Shown here: positions 36,978 to 48,086 of the stretch, one piece after another
Layout: each line of letters begins with the position of its first letter
Numbering within the stretch: the stretch's first letter is position 1
Source of the DNA: Alphaproteobacteria bacterium
Lineage (GTDB): Bacteria > Pseudomonadota > Alphaproteobacteria > Caulobacterales > Aquidulcibacteraceae
Reading direction: 5' to 3'
DNA: 64,000 bases
Assembly (NCBI GenBank): GCA_016124655.1
Contig: WGNI01000002.1
Coordinates: 434,001 to 498,000, forward strand
Notes under the pieces: generated by a model
What the model was told of the DNA's origin: nothing
The model's input: the letters and a program-made list of their open reading frames with translations, nothing else
Database searches by the model: none
Translations under genes and position numbers: made by a program

Positions 36978-38681
36978 TCACCGCACGCTCAAAATGCGGC
37001 TCTGCAATTCGACATCCTCCGCCGTCAGCGCGTTCTGCCGCGCCAGCGTCTCCAGCGCGTTCAGCGCTTTGGCGCGCAGCGGATTGCCAGGACGCGGATC
37101 GCGCTCATAAAGCGCTGCGCATAATCGCGCGCGCATGCGCAGCGCCGCGCTTTCATTCTGCTCGCAGAGAATGTCGGCCATCTCCAGCGCATCGCGCCAG
37201 GCGTTTGTCGCGCCGCGATGGTCTCCCAAATCGAGATGCGCTGATCCGAGACGGTCGAGCGCGCGCGTGAGGCCCCACACGCCGTCGCGCCGTTGGGGCG
37301 AGCCCTGCACGCGCTTGAGCCATGCGTCGGCGGACGCAGCCCAAGCGTCGCGTGCGGCGCGGACATCGCCGCACTGCGCGCAGGCCAGCGCCACGTTTTC
37401 CTGAAGCGCCGCTGCTTCACCTCCGCCAAGGCCGGCGTCGAACGCCGCCGCGCGTGCGAAAGCATCGCGTGCGGCGTCTGGCTTGCGCACGCGCATCGCG
37501 ATCTCGCCCAATTGCGCCCAGGCTTGCGCGAGCAGGCGCACATGATCGGCGTCGCCGCGGGCGGCGGAGGGCTCGATCGCTGCGCGCACATGCGCGGCGG
37601 CGGCGCGGGCTTCGTCGAGATCGCCGTGCGCAAACAAAGCCGCCGATCGCGCGAGCTGCGCTTGGCCATAAGCGATGGCGGCGTCTTCGGACGTCTGTGC
37701 GCTTTCAATCAGCGGCGTCAGCAAAGCGCAGGCCTGTTCGGCGGCTTGGCGCGCTGTCTTCACGTCGGATTGCGCCAGCGCTGCGTGGGCCAGCGCGGTC
37801 CAGCTGCGCGCGAGCGCGGCACGGCGCACGACGGCGTCCGGCCTTGCCGCGGCCAGCGCAAGCGCCAGGCGCACGCTGTCGTCAGCGGTCGCGCGGGCGG
37901 CTGCGGGATCGCCCGCGTCGAGCGCGAGTGCGCTTTCCATGCGCAACGCGTCGGTGATTTCTCCGCGCCAGGCGGGCTCGTCCGGTTCGGCCGCGCTCAA
38001 GCGTTCGAAGCATCCGCGCGCGGCGGCAAGGTGCGCGCGCGCGGCCGCCGCGTCGTCGCTCGTCCGCGCCAAGGCGGCGAGGCGAGCGTGGCCGAAGGCG
38101 ACATCCTCCAACAGCCCCGGGCCGCAGCGCGCCAGCGGCAGCGCCTCGAGCGCGGTCAGCGCGTCCTGATGCGCGGTGCGGCGGGTTTGTGGATCGTCCT
38201 CCAGCTCGGCGAGGCGCTGGCGGCAGCGCGCGGCGTGGCGACGGGCGTCAGCATCGTCCGGCTGGGCCAGCGCGCGGCCCTCCTGCAGGGCAAGCGCGGC
38301 CTCGAAGGCTTCGCGGGCGGCTTGGGCATGACGCTGCAGCACGGCGATCTCGCCCAAGGCAAAGGCGGCCAAGCCGCGTGCGGCGTCGTCGTCGGACAGA
38401 TCGAAGGCCTCGCCGGCCAGCGTGCGGGCCAGAGCGGGATCGCCGCGCTCCAGCGCCAGGCGCGCCATCGCGAGCTGGGTCTGGGCGTGCAAGGGATCGA
38501 GGGCGGCGGCGCGGGCAAAGGCGGCTTGGGCGCGCGCGGGGTCGCGATTGAGCGCAATCGCGCCGGCCTGGCGGGCGGCTTTCGCAGCGCCTGCGCCGGC
38601 GCCTGCGGCGCGCGCCATCAGCGCGTCATAAGCGCGCTCGAAGGGGCTTGCCGGGTTCGGCGTACGCCGTTGTTTGGACAC
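36978..38681 (-). CDS. TPR-repeat protein, cytoplasmic
   Basis: The 567-residue Ala-rich protein is made of tandem TPR-like helix pairs (ARAQAAFARAAALDPLHAQT, AQAAREAFEAALALQEGRAL, PDAARDAFARAAAFDAGLGG, GDHRGATNAWRDALEMADIL). No signal peptide or membrane segment is seen. It is probably a protein-interaction scaffold; partner unknown. It is divergent from lpxC and convergent with the Sel1 gene. Confidence 0.8.
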   Translation of the reverse strand: MSKQRRTPNPASPFERAYDALMARAAGAGAGAAKAARQAGAIALNRDPARAQAAFARAAALDPLHAQTQLAMARLALERGDPALARTLAGEAFDLSDDDAARGLAAFALGEIAVLQRHAQAAREAFEAALALQEGRALAQPDDADARRHAARCRQRLAELEDDPQTRRTAHQDALTALEALPLARCGPGLLEDVAFGHARLAALARTSDDAAAARAHLAAARGCFERLSAAEPDEPAWRGEITDALRMESALALDAGDPAAARATADDSVRLALALAAARPDAVVRRAALARSWTALAHAALAQSDVKTARQAAEQACALLTPLIESAQTSEDAAIAYGQAQLARSAALFAHGDLDEARAAAAHVRAAIEPSAARGDADHVRLLAQAWAQLGEIAMRVRKPDAARDAFARAAAFDAGLGGGEAAALQENVALACAQCGDVRAARDAWAASADAWLKRVQGSPQRRDGVWGLTRALDRLGSAHLDLGDHRGATNAWRDALEMADILCEQNESAALRMRARLCAALYERDPRPGNPLRAKALNALETLARQNALTAEDVELQSRILSVR

Positions 38682-38713
38682 GGTTTTCCCTTGATCCGCC
38701 GGGGCAGAGATTA

Positions 38714-38728
38714 ACGGTCACAAACCGT
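38714..38728. promoter_or_regulatory. inverted repeat in the TPR-lpxC divergent region
   Basis: ACGGT-CACAA-ACCGT lies in the 131-base region between the divergent TPR gene and lpxC, flanked by TTA and AAC. It could be an operator for either gene; no regulator is known. Confidence 0.3.
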
Positions 38729-38812
38729 AACGCAACGTGTGTTGAGACGCCGCGTTGATAACCATAGATCGGCGGAAGCGAAGTCGGGGGGCTTCGCTGA
38801 AACGAGGCGCGC

Positions 38813-39706
38813 GTGGCGAACCAACATACGATTGCAGGTCCGGCCGTTTGCGCAGGCGTGGGGGTCCACACCGGCGCGCATACGCGCGTCGTGCTGCGTC
38901 CCGCGCCGGTGAATGCGGGCATCGCCTTCGTGCGCAGCGATCTGCCGGACTCTGGCCTGATTCCCGCCGATGCGCGCCTGGTCGGCCATAGCGAATTGGG
39001 CACCACGCTGCGCAATGCGTCGGGCGCGGAGATCGCCACGGTCGAGCACCTGCTGGCGGCTTGCGCGGGGCTCGGCGTCGACAACCTCATTGCGGAAATC
39101 GACGGGCCGGAAGTGCCGATCCTGGACGGCTCGGCTGCGCCGTTCGTGCAAGTGCTGCTGAATGCGGGGCTGCGCGATCAGCATGCGCCGCGCCGGGTGA
39201 TCCGCGTGCGCCGCACGATCGAGGCGACCCACGGGGCCAAGCGCGTGGCGCTGTCGCCGACCGACGGGGACGCGCTGGAGCTCGACGTCACCATCCGCTT
39301 CTCCGATCCCGCCATCGGCGTGCAGCGCCGCACGGCGCGGCTTGATCATGACAGTTTCCGCGCCGACATCGCCGGCGCGCGGACGTTCGGCTTCATGGCC
39401 GACCTCGCCATGATGCACGAGCGCGGACGGGGCCGCGGGGCCTCGTTCGACAATACGGTGGTGATTGAGCAGGGCCGGGTGATCAATCCCGAAGGCCTGC
39501 GCTTCGAAGATGAGTTCGTGCGCCACAAGCTGTTGGACGCCATCGGCGATCTGGCGCTGGCGGGCGCTCCGATCGCTGCGCGCTATACCGGCGATCAGCC
39601 GGGCCATGCGCTGAACACGCGGCTGGTGCAGGCGCTCCTGGATGCGCCTGACGCCTGGACCTGGGACACGCTGGACGCGCCGGTCTACGCGGCCGCCCAC
39701 GCTTAA
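38813..39706 (+). CDS. lpxC: UDP-3-O-acyl-GlcNAc deacetylase LpxC
   Basis: The 297-residue zinc enzyme commits to lipid A synthesis. Zinc ligands are His79 (VEHLLAAC), His238 and Asp242 (RHKLLDAIGD); the catalytic His is in QPGHALNTRLV. It starts with GTG 38813 (ANQHTIAGPAVCAGVGVHTG). In many relatives it follows ftsZ closely; here two genes intervene. It precedes bamD on the same strand. Confidence 0.96.
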   Translation: MANQHTIAGPAVCAGVGVHTGAHTRVVLRPAPVNAGIAFVRSDLPDSGLIPADARLVGHSELGTTLRNASGAEIATVEHLLAACAGLGVDNLIAEIDGPEVPILDGSAAPFVQVLLNAGLRDQHAPRRVIRVRRTIEATHGAKRVALSPTDGDALELDVTIRFSDPAIGVQRRTARLDHDSFRADIAGARTFGFMADLAMMHERGRGRGASFDNTVVIEQGRVINPEGLRFEDEFVRHKLLDAIGDLALAGAPIAARYTGDQPGHALNTRLVQALLDAPDAWTWDTLDAPVYAAAHA

Positions 39707-39819
39707 GCCCAGGCGCCGCGCGCGCTTCCCTGGCCGGGCGCGGTCGAGTATGCACTCTCCTCAGATCGACTAGAGTCGCGGCGCGGTTCAGCGCCGGTCC
39801 ATTCCCCAAAGAGGCGCTC

Positions 39820-40635
39820 ATGGTTCGTCGCATCGTCCCTTGGCTTGGCGCGGCATTTCTCGCGTCGTCGCTGGCCGCGTGCGGCGGCGGGCCGGATGTC
39901 GACGTGCAGTTCCAGGAAGAGCCGGTGGCGGGCCTTTACAACCGGGCGGCGGACCTGCTCGACCAGCGCCGCTACACCGAAGCGGCCGCGGCGTTCCAGG
40001 AGGTGGAGCGCCAGCACCCGTATTCGTCCTGGGCGCGGCGCTCGATGCTGATGACGGCGTACGCCAGCTATCAGTCCAACAAATATGACGAGGCGATCGA
40101 GGCCGCCCAGCGGTTCATTGCGCTGCATCCCGGCAACGAAAGCGCGCCCTACGCCTATTATCTGATCGCGATCTGCCATTTCGAGCAGATCCTCGATGTC
40201 GGGCGCGACCAGGCCACGACCGAGCGCGCGCTGAACGCGTTGCAGGACGTGGTGCGCCGCTTTCCGGAAAGCGATTACGCGCGCGACGCGCGGCTGAAGA
40301 TCGACATGACGTATGATCAGCTCGCCGGCAAAGAGATGGAGATCGGCCGCTTCTATCTGATGCGCGATCAGCATCTGGCGGCGATGAACCGGTTCCGCCG
40401 CGTAGTGGAGGATCCGAACTTCCAGCAGACCACGCACGCGCCGGAAGCGCTGCACCGGCTGGTGGAATCGTATCTGTCGGTCGGCATGACAGAAGAAGCC
40501 CAGCGCGCGGCCGCGATCCTGGGCCACAATTATCCCGGCAGCTCGTGGTATCTCTCCACCTATCGGCTGATGGAGGGGCGCGGCGTGAGCCCGGTGTCGG
40601 AAGACGAAGCCGCGCGGCGCGGCTGGCTCTCCTGA
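39820..40635 (+). CDS. bamD: outer-membrane assembly lipoprotein BamD
   Basis: The 271-residue lipoprotein has lipobox LAAC (Cys21) and five TPR-like repeats (LYNRAADLLDQRRYTEAAAAFQEVERQHPYS, ALNALQDVVRRFPESDYARDA and others). The YYLIAICHFEQILDVGRDQ segment is typical of BamD/ComL. It works in the BAM complex to fold outer-membrane proteins. It lies between lpxC and ligA, with an intergenic gap of 113 bases before it. Confidence 0.95.
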   Translation: MVRRIVPWLGAAFLASSLAACGGGPDVDVQFQEEPVAGLYNRAADLLDQRRYTEAAAAFQEVERQHPYSSWARRSMLMTAYASYQSNKYDEAIEAAQRFIALHPGNESAPYAYYLIAICHFEQILDVGRDQATTERALNALQDVVRRFPESDYARDARLKIDMTYDQLAGKEMEIGRFYLMRDQHLAAMNRFRRVVEDPNFQQTTHAPEALHRLVESYLSVGMTEEAQRAAAILGHNYPGSSWYLSTYRLMEGRGVSPVSEDEAARRGWLS

Positions 40636-40673
40636 TCCGCGCCAGCGATTGTGTTCGTGCGCGCGGGGCGTAG

Positions 40674-42815
<2,142 letters not shown>

Positions 42816-42959
42816 CGCAGAACGCGAACTTGACAGCGGTTCGCACAAAAGGGCGCGGCAATTTTTAATTCTTGGCAAATGTCGCCTGGAAACGCCTTGC
42901 GCGGCGGCGCGATGGGCTGATAGTGCGCGATGCGCGCTTGAAGCGCTCGGGGACGGCTG

Positions 42960-44174
42960 ATGACGAGGCGTGCTGCGCCGTATCTTGGGCTGTTTGCAGC
43001 GGCATGGGCGGGCGTTGCTGCGCTCGTGCTGGCCCTGGGCTGGCAGGACGGCTGGGGCGCGCTTTTTGTGCACACGCTGTCGCATTCGTTCGGCGATTTC
43101 CGCGTTCTGGCCGGTTCAGTGATCACCGATGCGCAGGGGCTCGACCCCTACGTGACCAATCCCGGCGATCCGGAAGGCACGCTTTTTAACCATCCGCGGA
43201 TCTGGATTTATCTGCTCGCACCCTTCGGACTTGAGAACGAGGCGCGCTTCAACGCCGCGGGCGTGGCGATCGCGGCGGGATTTCTCGGCAGCCTTGGCTA
43301 TCTGATCTGGCGCTTTCCCTCCTGGGCTTTGACCTTGGGGGCTATTTCCGGCGCGGTGATGATGGGGGTGGAGCGCGGCAATGCCGATCTCATCATGTTC
43401 GTCATGGTGTTTGCGGCGATGGCGGCGAAGCCGGATGCGCTCAAGGCGGGACTCATTTTCATCGCCGCGGTGTTGAAATTGTTTCCGATCCTGGCGCTGG
43501 CGGCGATGGTGCGCCCGGGCGCGGATGCGCGCGCGGTGATCCAAGGTCTCGTCGCGCCGATCACGGTGTTTGCTGCGTTCCTGCTGTATCTTTCCGCAAC
43601 GTGGCCGGACGTGTTGATGTGTTTCGCGAACATGGATTCGCGGGGCGCGATGTCCTACGGGGTCAAGATCATCGCGTTTCTGGTGCATGAGCGCCTGCCG
43701 CAAGCGGCGGTGAGCGACGTCATGATCTATCTGGCGTTTGTCGCGCTTTTGATCGCGCAGATGGCGCTGATCAAACCGCAATCGGCGCTGCTGCGGCGCC
43801 GGCCGATCGCCAACGCGGCGGATGGCCGCTTTGAGGAAAGCCTGTTTCTGGGCGGGGCTGCGATCTACGTGCTCTCGTTCCTGGGCGGCGACGGCTGGGA
43901 TTATCGCATGGCGTATTGTCTGATGTGCGCGCCCTTGATGCTGCGCACGGAGAACGCCGCGGTGCGCTGGGCGTTTTCGATTTCGCTGCTCTTGGGCATG
44001 AATTATTTTCTGCTGGTGGGCCTGGGCGGCGTATTGGGCGGGGCGATGAACATGCTGGCGAAGACGGCGCTGCATGTGATCTTGAGCGCGGGACTGATCA
44101 CGATTCTGTTGCCGCGTTTGGCGCCGCTTTTGAGCCTGTTCTCCGCGCCCGGAAAATCCAAGCAGACCGCCTGA
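42960..44174 (+). CDS. GT87/DUF2029-type membrane mannosyltransferase-like protein
   Basis: The 404-residue protein has about ten hydrophobic segments. A loop with GLDPYVTNPGDPEGTLFNHPRIW follows the first helix, and MGVERGNADLIMFVMVF and AAVLKLFPILALAAMV are typical of GT87 family polyprenyl-phosphate-dependent transferases. Acceptor unknown. It stands alone downstream of ligA; ATG 42960 gives an N-terminal membrane helix. The function is assigned by family likeness only. Confidence 0.72.
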   Translation: MTRRAAPYLGLFAAAWAGVAALVLALGWQDGWGALFVHTLSHSFGDFRVLAGSVITDAQGLDPYVTNPGDPEGTLFNHPRIWIYLLAPFGLENEARFNAAGVAIAAGFLGSLGYLIWRFPSWALTLGAISGAVMMGVERGNADLIMFVMVFAAMAAKPDALKAGLIFIAAVLKLFPILALAAMVRPGADARAVIQGLVAPITVFAAFLLYLSATWPDVLMCFANMDSRGAMSYGVKIIAFLVHERLPQAAVSDVMIYLAFVALLIAQMALIKPQSALLRRRPIANAADGRFEESLFLGGAAIYVLSFLGGDGWDYRMAYCLMCAPLMLRTENAAVRWAFSISLLLGMNYFLLVGLGGVLGGAMNMLAKTALHVILSAGLITILLPRLAPLLSLFSAPGKSKQTA

Positions 44175-44181
44175 GACTGGG

Positions 44182-44832
44182 CTACGCCGCGCGCGTCTTG
44201 CCGCGATCGGCAAGCCAGGCCACGCCTGTGACGACCAGATAGACGATCAGCGCATTCATCGCGAACGCTGCGGGAGACGGCGCGCGCGGCAGCACCAATG
44301 CGGCAATCTGCAGCGCGACCAGAAAACCCATAAACGCGATCGCGGGCCACGCCGCGCGTTTCAGCGATTTGAGTTTGGCGGTCAGCGCCGCGCACGCCAA
44401 CCCCAACACGCCGATCTCGATCGCCTGTTCCGGAACCGGATAGTTCCACAAGGCGAGACCTACTTTCGGCCCGCCGGGCCACAGCGCGAGATCCGGACGG
44501 TGCACGAGAAAATCGAGAACCCAGTGCGAAAACACGGCCACGGCAATCCAACCCGCGACGCGCCAATTTGGGCGCAACGCCAATCTCGCCAGCACTGCTG
44601 CGCCCGCGGACCACGCAAGCGCTGCGGGCAAGGAGTGCGTGTAGGGCATGTGATAAAGGTCGAGCGGCGAACCGGGCAGGCTTTCGTCGATGCGCACGCG
44701 TTCGATGTCGGCCATGACGAGCGCGCTCCAGCCGATATCGACGAGCTGGCAGCCCGCGGCCAGCGTCCAGAGCGGCGCGCGCGGTTCAGCGGCCTTGATG
44801 GCGAGCGCTGCTGCGTAATGGCCGACAAACAT
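44182..44832 (-). CDS. YdjM-like membrane protein (metal-dependent hydrolase superfamily)
   Basis: The 216-residue polytopic protein starts MFVGHYAAALAIKAAEPRAP, a typical His-containing N-terminus of this family. Other conserved acidic/His positions lie in CQLVDIGW, YHMPYTHSLPAAL and FSHWVLDFLVHRPDLAL. Family members are annotated as metal-dependent hydrolases, but activity is unproven. It is convergent with the GT87-like gene (7-base gap). Confidence 0.7.
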   Translation of the reverse strand: MFVGHYAAALAIKAAEPRAPLWTLAAGCQLVDIGWSALVMADIERVRIDESLPGSPLDLYHMPYTHSLPAALAWSAGAAVLARLALRPNWRVAGWIAVAVFSHWVLDFLVHRPDLALWPGGPKVGLALWNYPVPEQAIEIGVLGLACAALTAKLKSLKRAAWPAIAFMGFLVALQIAALVLPRAPSPAAFAMNALIVYLVVTGVAWLADRGKTRAA

Positions 44833-44861
44833 GCGCTTCCCCCTTGCCGCGGCGGGCGGCT

Positions 44862-46673
44862 TCAGATCGGCTTGGTCGCCTCTTCGAGCCAGGCCTTTTC
44901 TTCGCCGTCGAGCTGGGCGCCGATCTCGGACCAGACGCGGTCATGATAGGCATTGAGCCAGGCGCGCTCGTCCTTGGTCAGCAATGTTTTGAGGACAAGA
45001 GAACGATCGATCGGCGCCAGCGTCAGCGTTTCAAAGCCGAGCATTGGGCGTTCGCCGCCGGCGATGACTTCGGGCGCGGTGACGACTTGCAGGTTTTCGA
45101 TGCGGATGCCGTATTTGCCTTCCTTGTAATAGCCGGGCTCGTTGGAGACGATCATGCCGGGCTCCAGCGCGACGGCGTTGACGGCCTTGGCGATGCGGTG
45201 CGGTCCTTCGTGGACGCCCAGATACGAGCCGACGCCGTGGCCGGTGCCATGATCATAATCGAGGCCCGCCTCCCACAGGCTCATGCGCGCGAGCGCGTCG
45301 AGCTGATGGCCGGTCGTGCCTTTGGGAAAGCGCACGCGGGCCAGCGCGATGTGGCCTTTGAGCACGCGGGTGAAGCGGTCGCGCATCTCCCGCGTCGGCC
45401 GGCCGATGGCGATGGTGCGGGTGATGTCGGTGGTGCCGTCAAGATACTGGCCGCCGGAATCGATGAGAAACAACGAACCGCGCGCCAATCGCCGATTGGT
45501 CTTTTGATTGACGCGATAGTGAACGATCGCGCCGTTCGGCCCGGCGCCGGAAATGGAATCGAAGGAAAGATCCTTCAATGCGCCGCTATCGGCGCGGAAT
45601 GTCTCGAGCGTCTTGCAGGCGGTGATTTCATCGGCCTTGCCGGTTTGGCCTTCGGTGGCGAGCCAGTGCAGAAAGCGCGAGACCGCCGCGCCGTCGCGGC
45701 GATGGGCGGCGCGTGCGCCGTCGACCTCCACCGCATTCTTGCGCGCGCGCGGAAACGTCACGGGATCGACGCCGCGCAAGAGCTGCGCGCCGCCGGCTTC
45801 GAGTTCGCCGAAATACCATGCCGATGCGCTGGCGGGATCGAGCCGCACGCGTTTGCCGCGCAGATCGCGCAGGGCGGCGGGCAAATCCTCCGGCTTGCGC
45901 AACGCGACTTCATTGCCGAGCCAGGCGCGCAGATCGGACGTGACTTTCGTGGGCTCCATGAAGAGATCGGCGCGGCCGTCGGCGTAGAGGATGGCTTCGC
46001 CGAGCGGCAGCGGCGAGCGGGCGACATCGCCGCCGCGAATGTTGAAGAGCCACGCCAAGGACGCCGGCGCGGTGATCACCGCGGCGTCGGCGCCGTCGGC
46101 GGCGATCTGTTCGCCGACGCGTTTGCGTTTCGCGGCCGCGCTTTCGCCGGCATAGGTTTCCTGGTGCGCGACGACGGTTGCCGCGGGCCGCGGGGGACGA
46201 TCGGCCCATACCGCGTCAATCGGATTCGGCGTGACGGGGATCAGTTCGGCGCCGGCGTCCTTGGCGGCGGCGGTGAGGCGGTCCAATGAATCGGGACTGA
46301 CGAGCTTTGGATCGTAACCGATCTTGGCGCCGCGCCAGGCGCGTTCGCGTAAATAGGCGGCCGGCCCGCCATCGATGAGATCGCGAACCTCAAACAACTT
46401 GGTGTCGACCTGGGCGCGCACCTGCAGGGTGTAGCGGCCGTCGACGAAGATCGCGGCTTCGTCACGCAGCACGATCGCGGCGCCGGCGGAGCCGGTAAAG
46501 CCGGTCAGCCACGCCAGGCGATCGAACGCGGCGGGCACGTATTCGTTCTGCCACTCGTCCTCGTGGGGGGCGTAAAGGCCGTCGAGCCCGTGCGCCTTCA
46601 TGGCCTTGCGCAGCAAGGGCAGGTGCTTGCGCCCAAGCGCGGGACCGCCCTGTTCCTCATAGGTCTGGATCAT
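44862..46673 (-). CDS. aminopeptidase P family protein (M24B)
   Basis: The 603-residue protein has two creatinase-N-like domains (about 1-300) and a C-terminal pita-bread catalytic domain. Metal ligands are visible in LIDSGGQYLDGTTDITRTI (two Asp), GTGHGVGSYLGVHEGP (His), and NEPGYYKEGKYGIRIENL (two Glu). It removes N-terminal residues before proline. Length matches the long, three-domain Xaa-Pro aminopeptidases. ATG 46673 is used; upstream ATG 46739 adds a non-homologous basic stretch. Confidence 0.92.
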   Translation of the reverse strand: MIQTYEEQGGPALGRKHLPLLRKAMKAHGLDGLYAPHEDEWQNEYVPAAFDRLAWLTGFTGSAGAAIVLRDEAAIFVDGRYTLQVRAQVDTKLFEVRDLIDGGPAAYLRERAWRGAKIGYDPKLVSPDSLDRLTAAAKDAGAELIPVTPNPIDAVWADRPPRPAATVVAHQETYAGESAAAKRKRVGEQIAADGADAAVITAPASLAWLFNIRGGDVARSPLPLGEAILYADGRADLFMEPTKVTSDLRAWLGNEVALRKPEDLPAALRDLRGKRVRLDPASASAWYFGELEAGGAQLLRGVDPVTFPRARKNAVEVDGARAAHRRDGAAVSRFLHWLATEGQTGKADEITACKTLETFRADSGALKDLSFDSISGAGPNGAIVHYRVNQKTNRRLARGSLFLIDSGGQYLDGTTDITRTIAIGRPTREMRDRFTRVLKGHIALARVRFPKGTTGHQLDALARMSLWEAGLDYDHGTGHGVGSYLGVHEGPHRIAKAVNAVALEPGMIVSNEPGYYKEGKYGIRIENLQVVTAPEVIAGGERPMLGFETLTLAPIDRSLVLKTLLTKDERAWLNAYHDRVWSEIGAQLDGEEKAWLEEATKPI

Positions 46674-46788
46674 GGGCCTAGAGGTAGCGATCACGCGGCG
46701 TTGACGCAATGCGGCCGCTTTCAGCGCGGATTCAGACACAATCGGGCGGTATCGTTAAGGCTCACGATTCGGAGGATGGAGGCCGCTC

Positions 46789-47280
46789 ATGGGAAAGCGC
46801 GCTTTGGCGATCGCCCTCGCCGCAGGATTGGCATTGGCCGCGCCGGCGGCGGCGCGCGTGCCTGCGCCGTGGTCGGGGCAATTGTCGCAGCAACTTGCGG
46901 TCATCGAAGCGCGCGTTGCGGAAGCGGGTTTTGCGCGCGTGGCGGGCCCTCTCAGCGGCGGACTACAGCGCGGCGAGGCGCAGCGTTTTTCCGTCGCGCT
47001 GATCGCGGGCGGCGATTACCGGATTGTTGGCGTTTGCGACAATGATTGCAGCGATCTCGATCTGCGCATTCTCGATCAAAACGGGCAATTGATCGAAGAG
47101 GATATAAGCCGCGACGATCACCCTGTCGTCACGTCGCAGCCGGCCTGGTCTGGACCGTTCACGATCGAAGCGCGCATGTATGAGTGTCAGCATCCGGAGG
47201 GATGCTATTTCGCGCTCAATGTCTATGGGCGGGAGCGCGCGGTTTCTCCAGCACGAGCGCGGACCATGCCTCGCGCCTGA
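46789..47280 (+). CDS. secreted four-cysteine-domain protein (paralogue of a TIR protein's tail)
   Basis: The 163-residue protein has a signal peptide (MGKRALAIALAAGLALAAPAAA), then a domain with GGDYRIVGVCDNDCSDLDLR, DDHPVVTSQPAWSGPF and YECQHPEGCYFALNVYGR. The same domain forms the C-terminus of the TIR protein at 55496-56611. CDNDC and CQHPEGC give four Cys that may pair in the periplasm. The fold may be PPC-like (beta sandwich), an inference from the YRIVG...DLDL pattern. GGAGGATGGAGG precedes ATG 46789. Its last 65 bases overlap prmA head-on. Function unknown. Confidence 0.8.
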   Translation: MGKRALAIALAAGLALAAPAAARVPAPWSGQLSQQLAVIEARVAEAGFARVAGPLSGGLQRGEAQRFSVALIAGGDYRIVGVCDNDCSDLDLRILDQNGQLIEEDISRDDHPVVTSQPAWSGPFTIEARMYECQHPEGCYFALNVYGRERAVSPARARTMPRA

Positions 47281-48079
47281 AGCGGCGGCGCAGGATCATG
47301 CCGCGGGATTCGTAAGCCAGCCGCACGAGCGGCTCCTGGCGCTGCAAGAGCCCTGAGAGGATCAGCGTTCCGCCAGGTTTTGTCGCGGCGATGAGCGTGG
47401 GCGCGAGCCGGATCAGCGGGCGCATCAGGATGTTGGCGAACACGAGGTCGCGCGGCGCGTGGCGGGTGCGACCGCCATCGCCGGCGATCACGCGCACGCG
47501 CGATGCGATTTTGTTTTGCGTCACGTTGACGCCTGCAATTTGCGCGGCGCGCGCGTCGATCTCCACCGCCAGCGCGCGGGCGCCGGTTTTCGCAGCGGCA
47601 ATCGCCAGAACGCCGGAGCCGGCGCCGACATCGAGCGCGGCATTCACGCGGCGGCGGCGCAAGACATGCTCCAGCGCCATGAGGCAGCCCCAGGTGGTGC
47701 CGTGATGTCCGGTGCCGAAGGCTTCCGACGCTTCGATCCAGATTTTGACGGCGCCGCCGTGCGCATGTTGCAGCGCATGGGCGCCGGCGACGACGAAGCG
47801 TCCCGCGCGCACGGCGGGCAGGCCGTCCAGCGCCATCGCCACCCAGTCGGCGTCGTCGATTGGGCTTGCGTTGACGTGCAATTCCGGCGCGGCCGCGCCG
47901 ATGATCGCGCGGATGGCGTCGGCGTCCTGCTCGGCGCCGGCATAAGCCTCCAGGCGGAACCGCGACGGGCCTTCCTCGAACCAGGACACCGCGTCGGCGG
48001 GGCAAGGATCGTGGCGGTCGAGTTCGTCGGCCGCGGCGCGGATCTGCGCGAGCGAGCCTGAAGCGGTGAGCAGCAGCAC
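47216..48079 (-). CDS. prmA: ribosomal protein L11 methyltransferase PrmA
   Basis: The 287-residue SAM enzyme has an N-terminal substrate-recognition domain and a Rossmann domain with AFGTGHHGTTWGCLMALEHV, the SAM motif LDVGAGSGVLAIAAAKTGA, and FANILMRPLIRLAP near the active site. It trimethylates L11. It is encoded head-on to the four-Cys secreted protein gene, with a 65-base overlap of both coding 3' ends, unusual for two real genes. Confidence 0.92.
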   Translation of the reverse strand: MLLLTASGSLAQIRAAADELDRHDPCPADAVSWFEEGPSRFRLEAYAGAEQDADAIRAIIGAAAPELHVNASPIDDADWVAMALDGLPAVRAGRFVVAGAHALQHAHGGAVKIWIEASEAFGTGHHGTTWGCLMALEHVLRRRRVNAALDVGAGSGVLAIAAAKTGARALAVEIDARAAQIAGVNVTQNKIASRVRVIAGDGGRTRHAPRDLVFANILMRPLIRLAPTLIAATKPGGTLILSGLLQRQEPLVRLAYESRGMILRRRFRREAWSALVLEKPRAPAHRH

Positions 48080-48086
48080 GAGCGCG

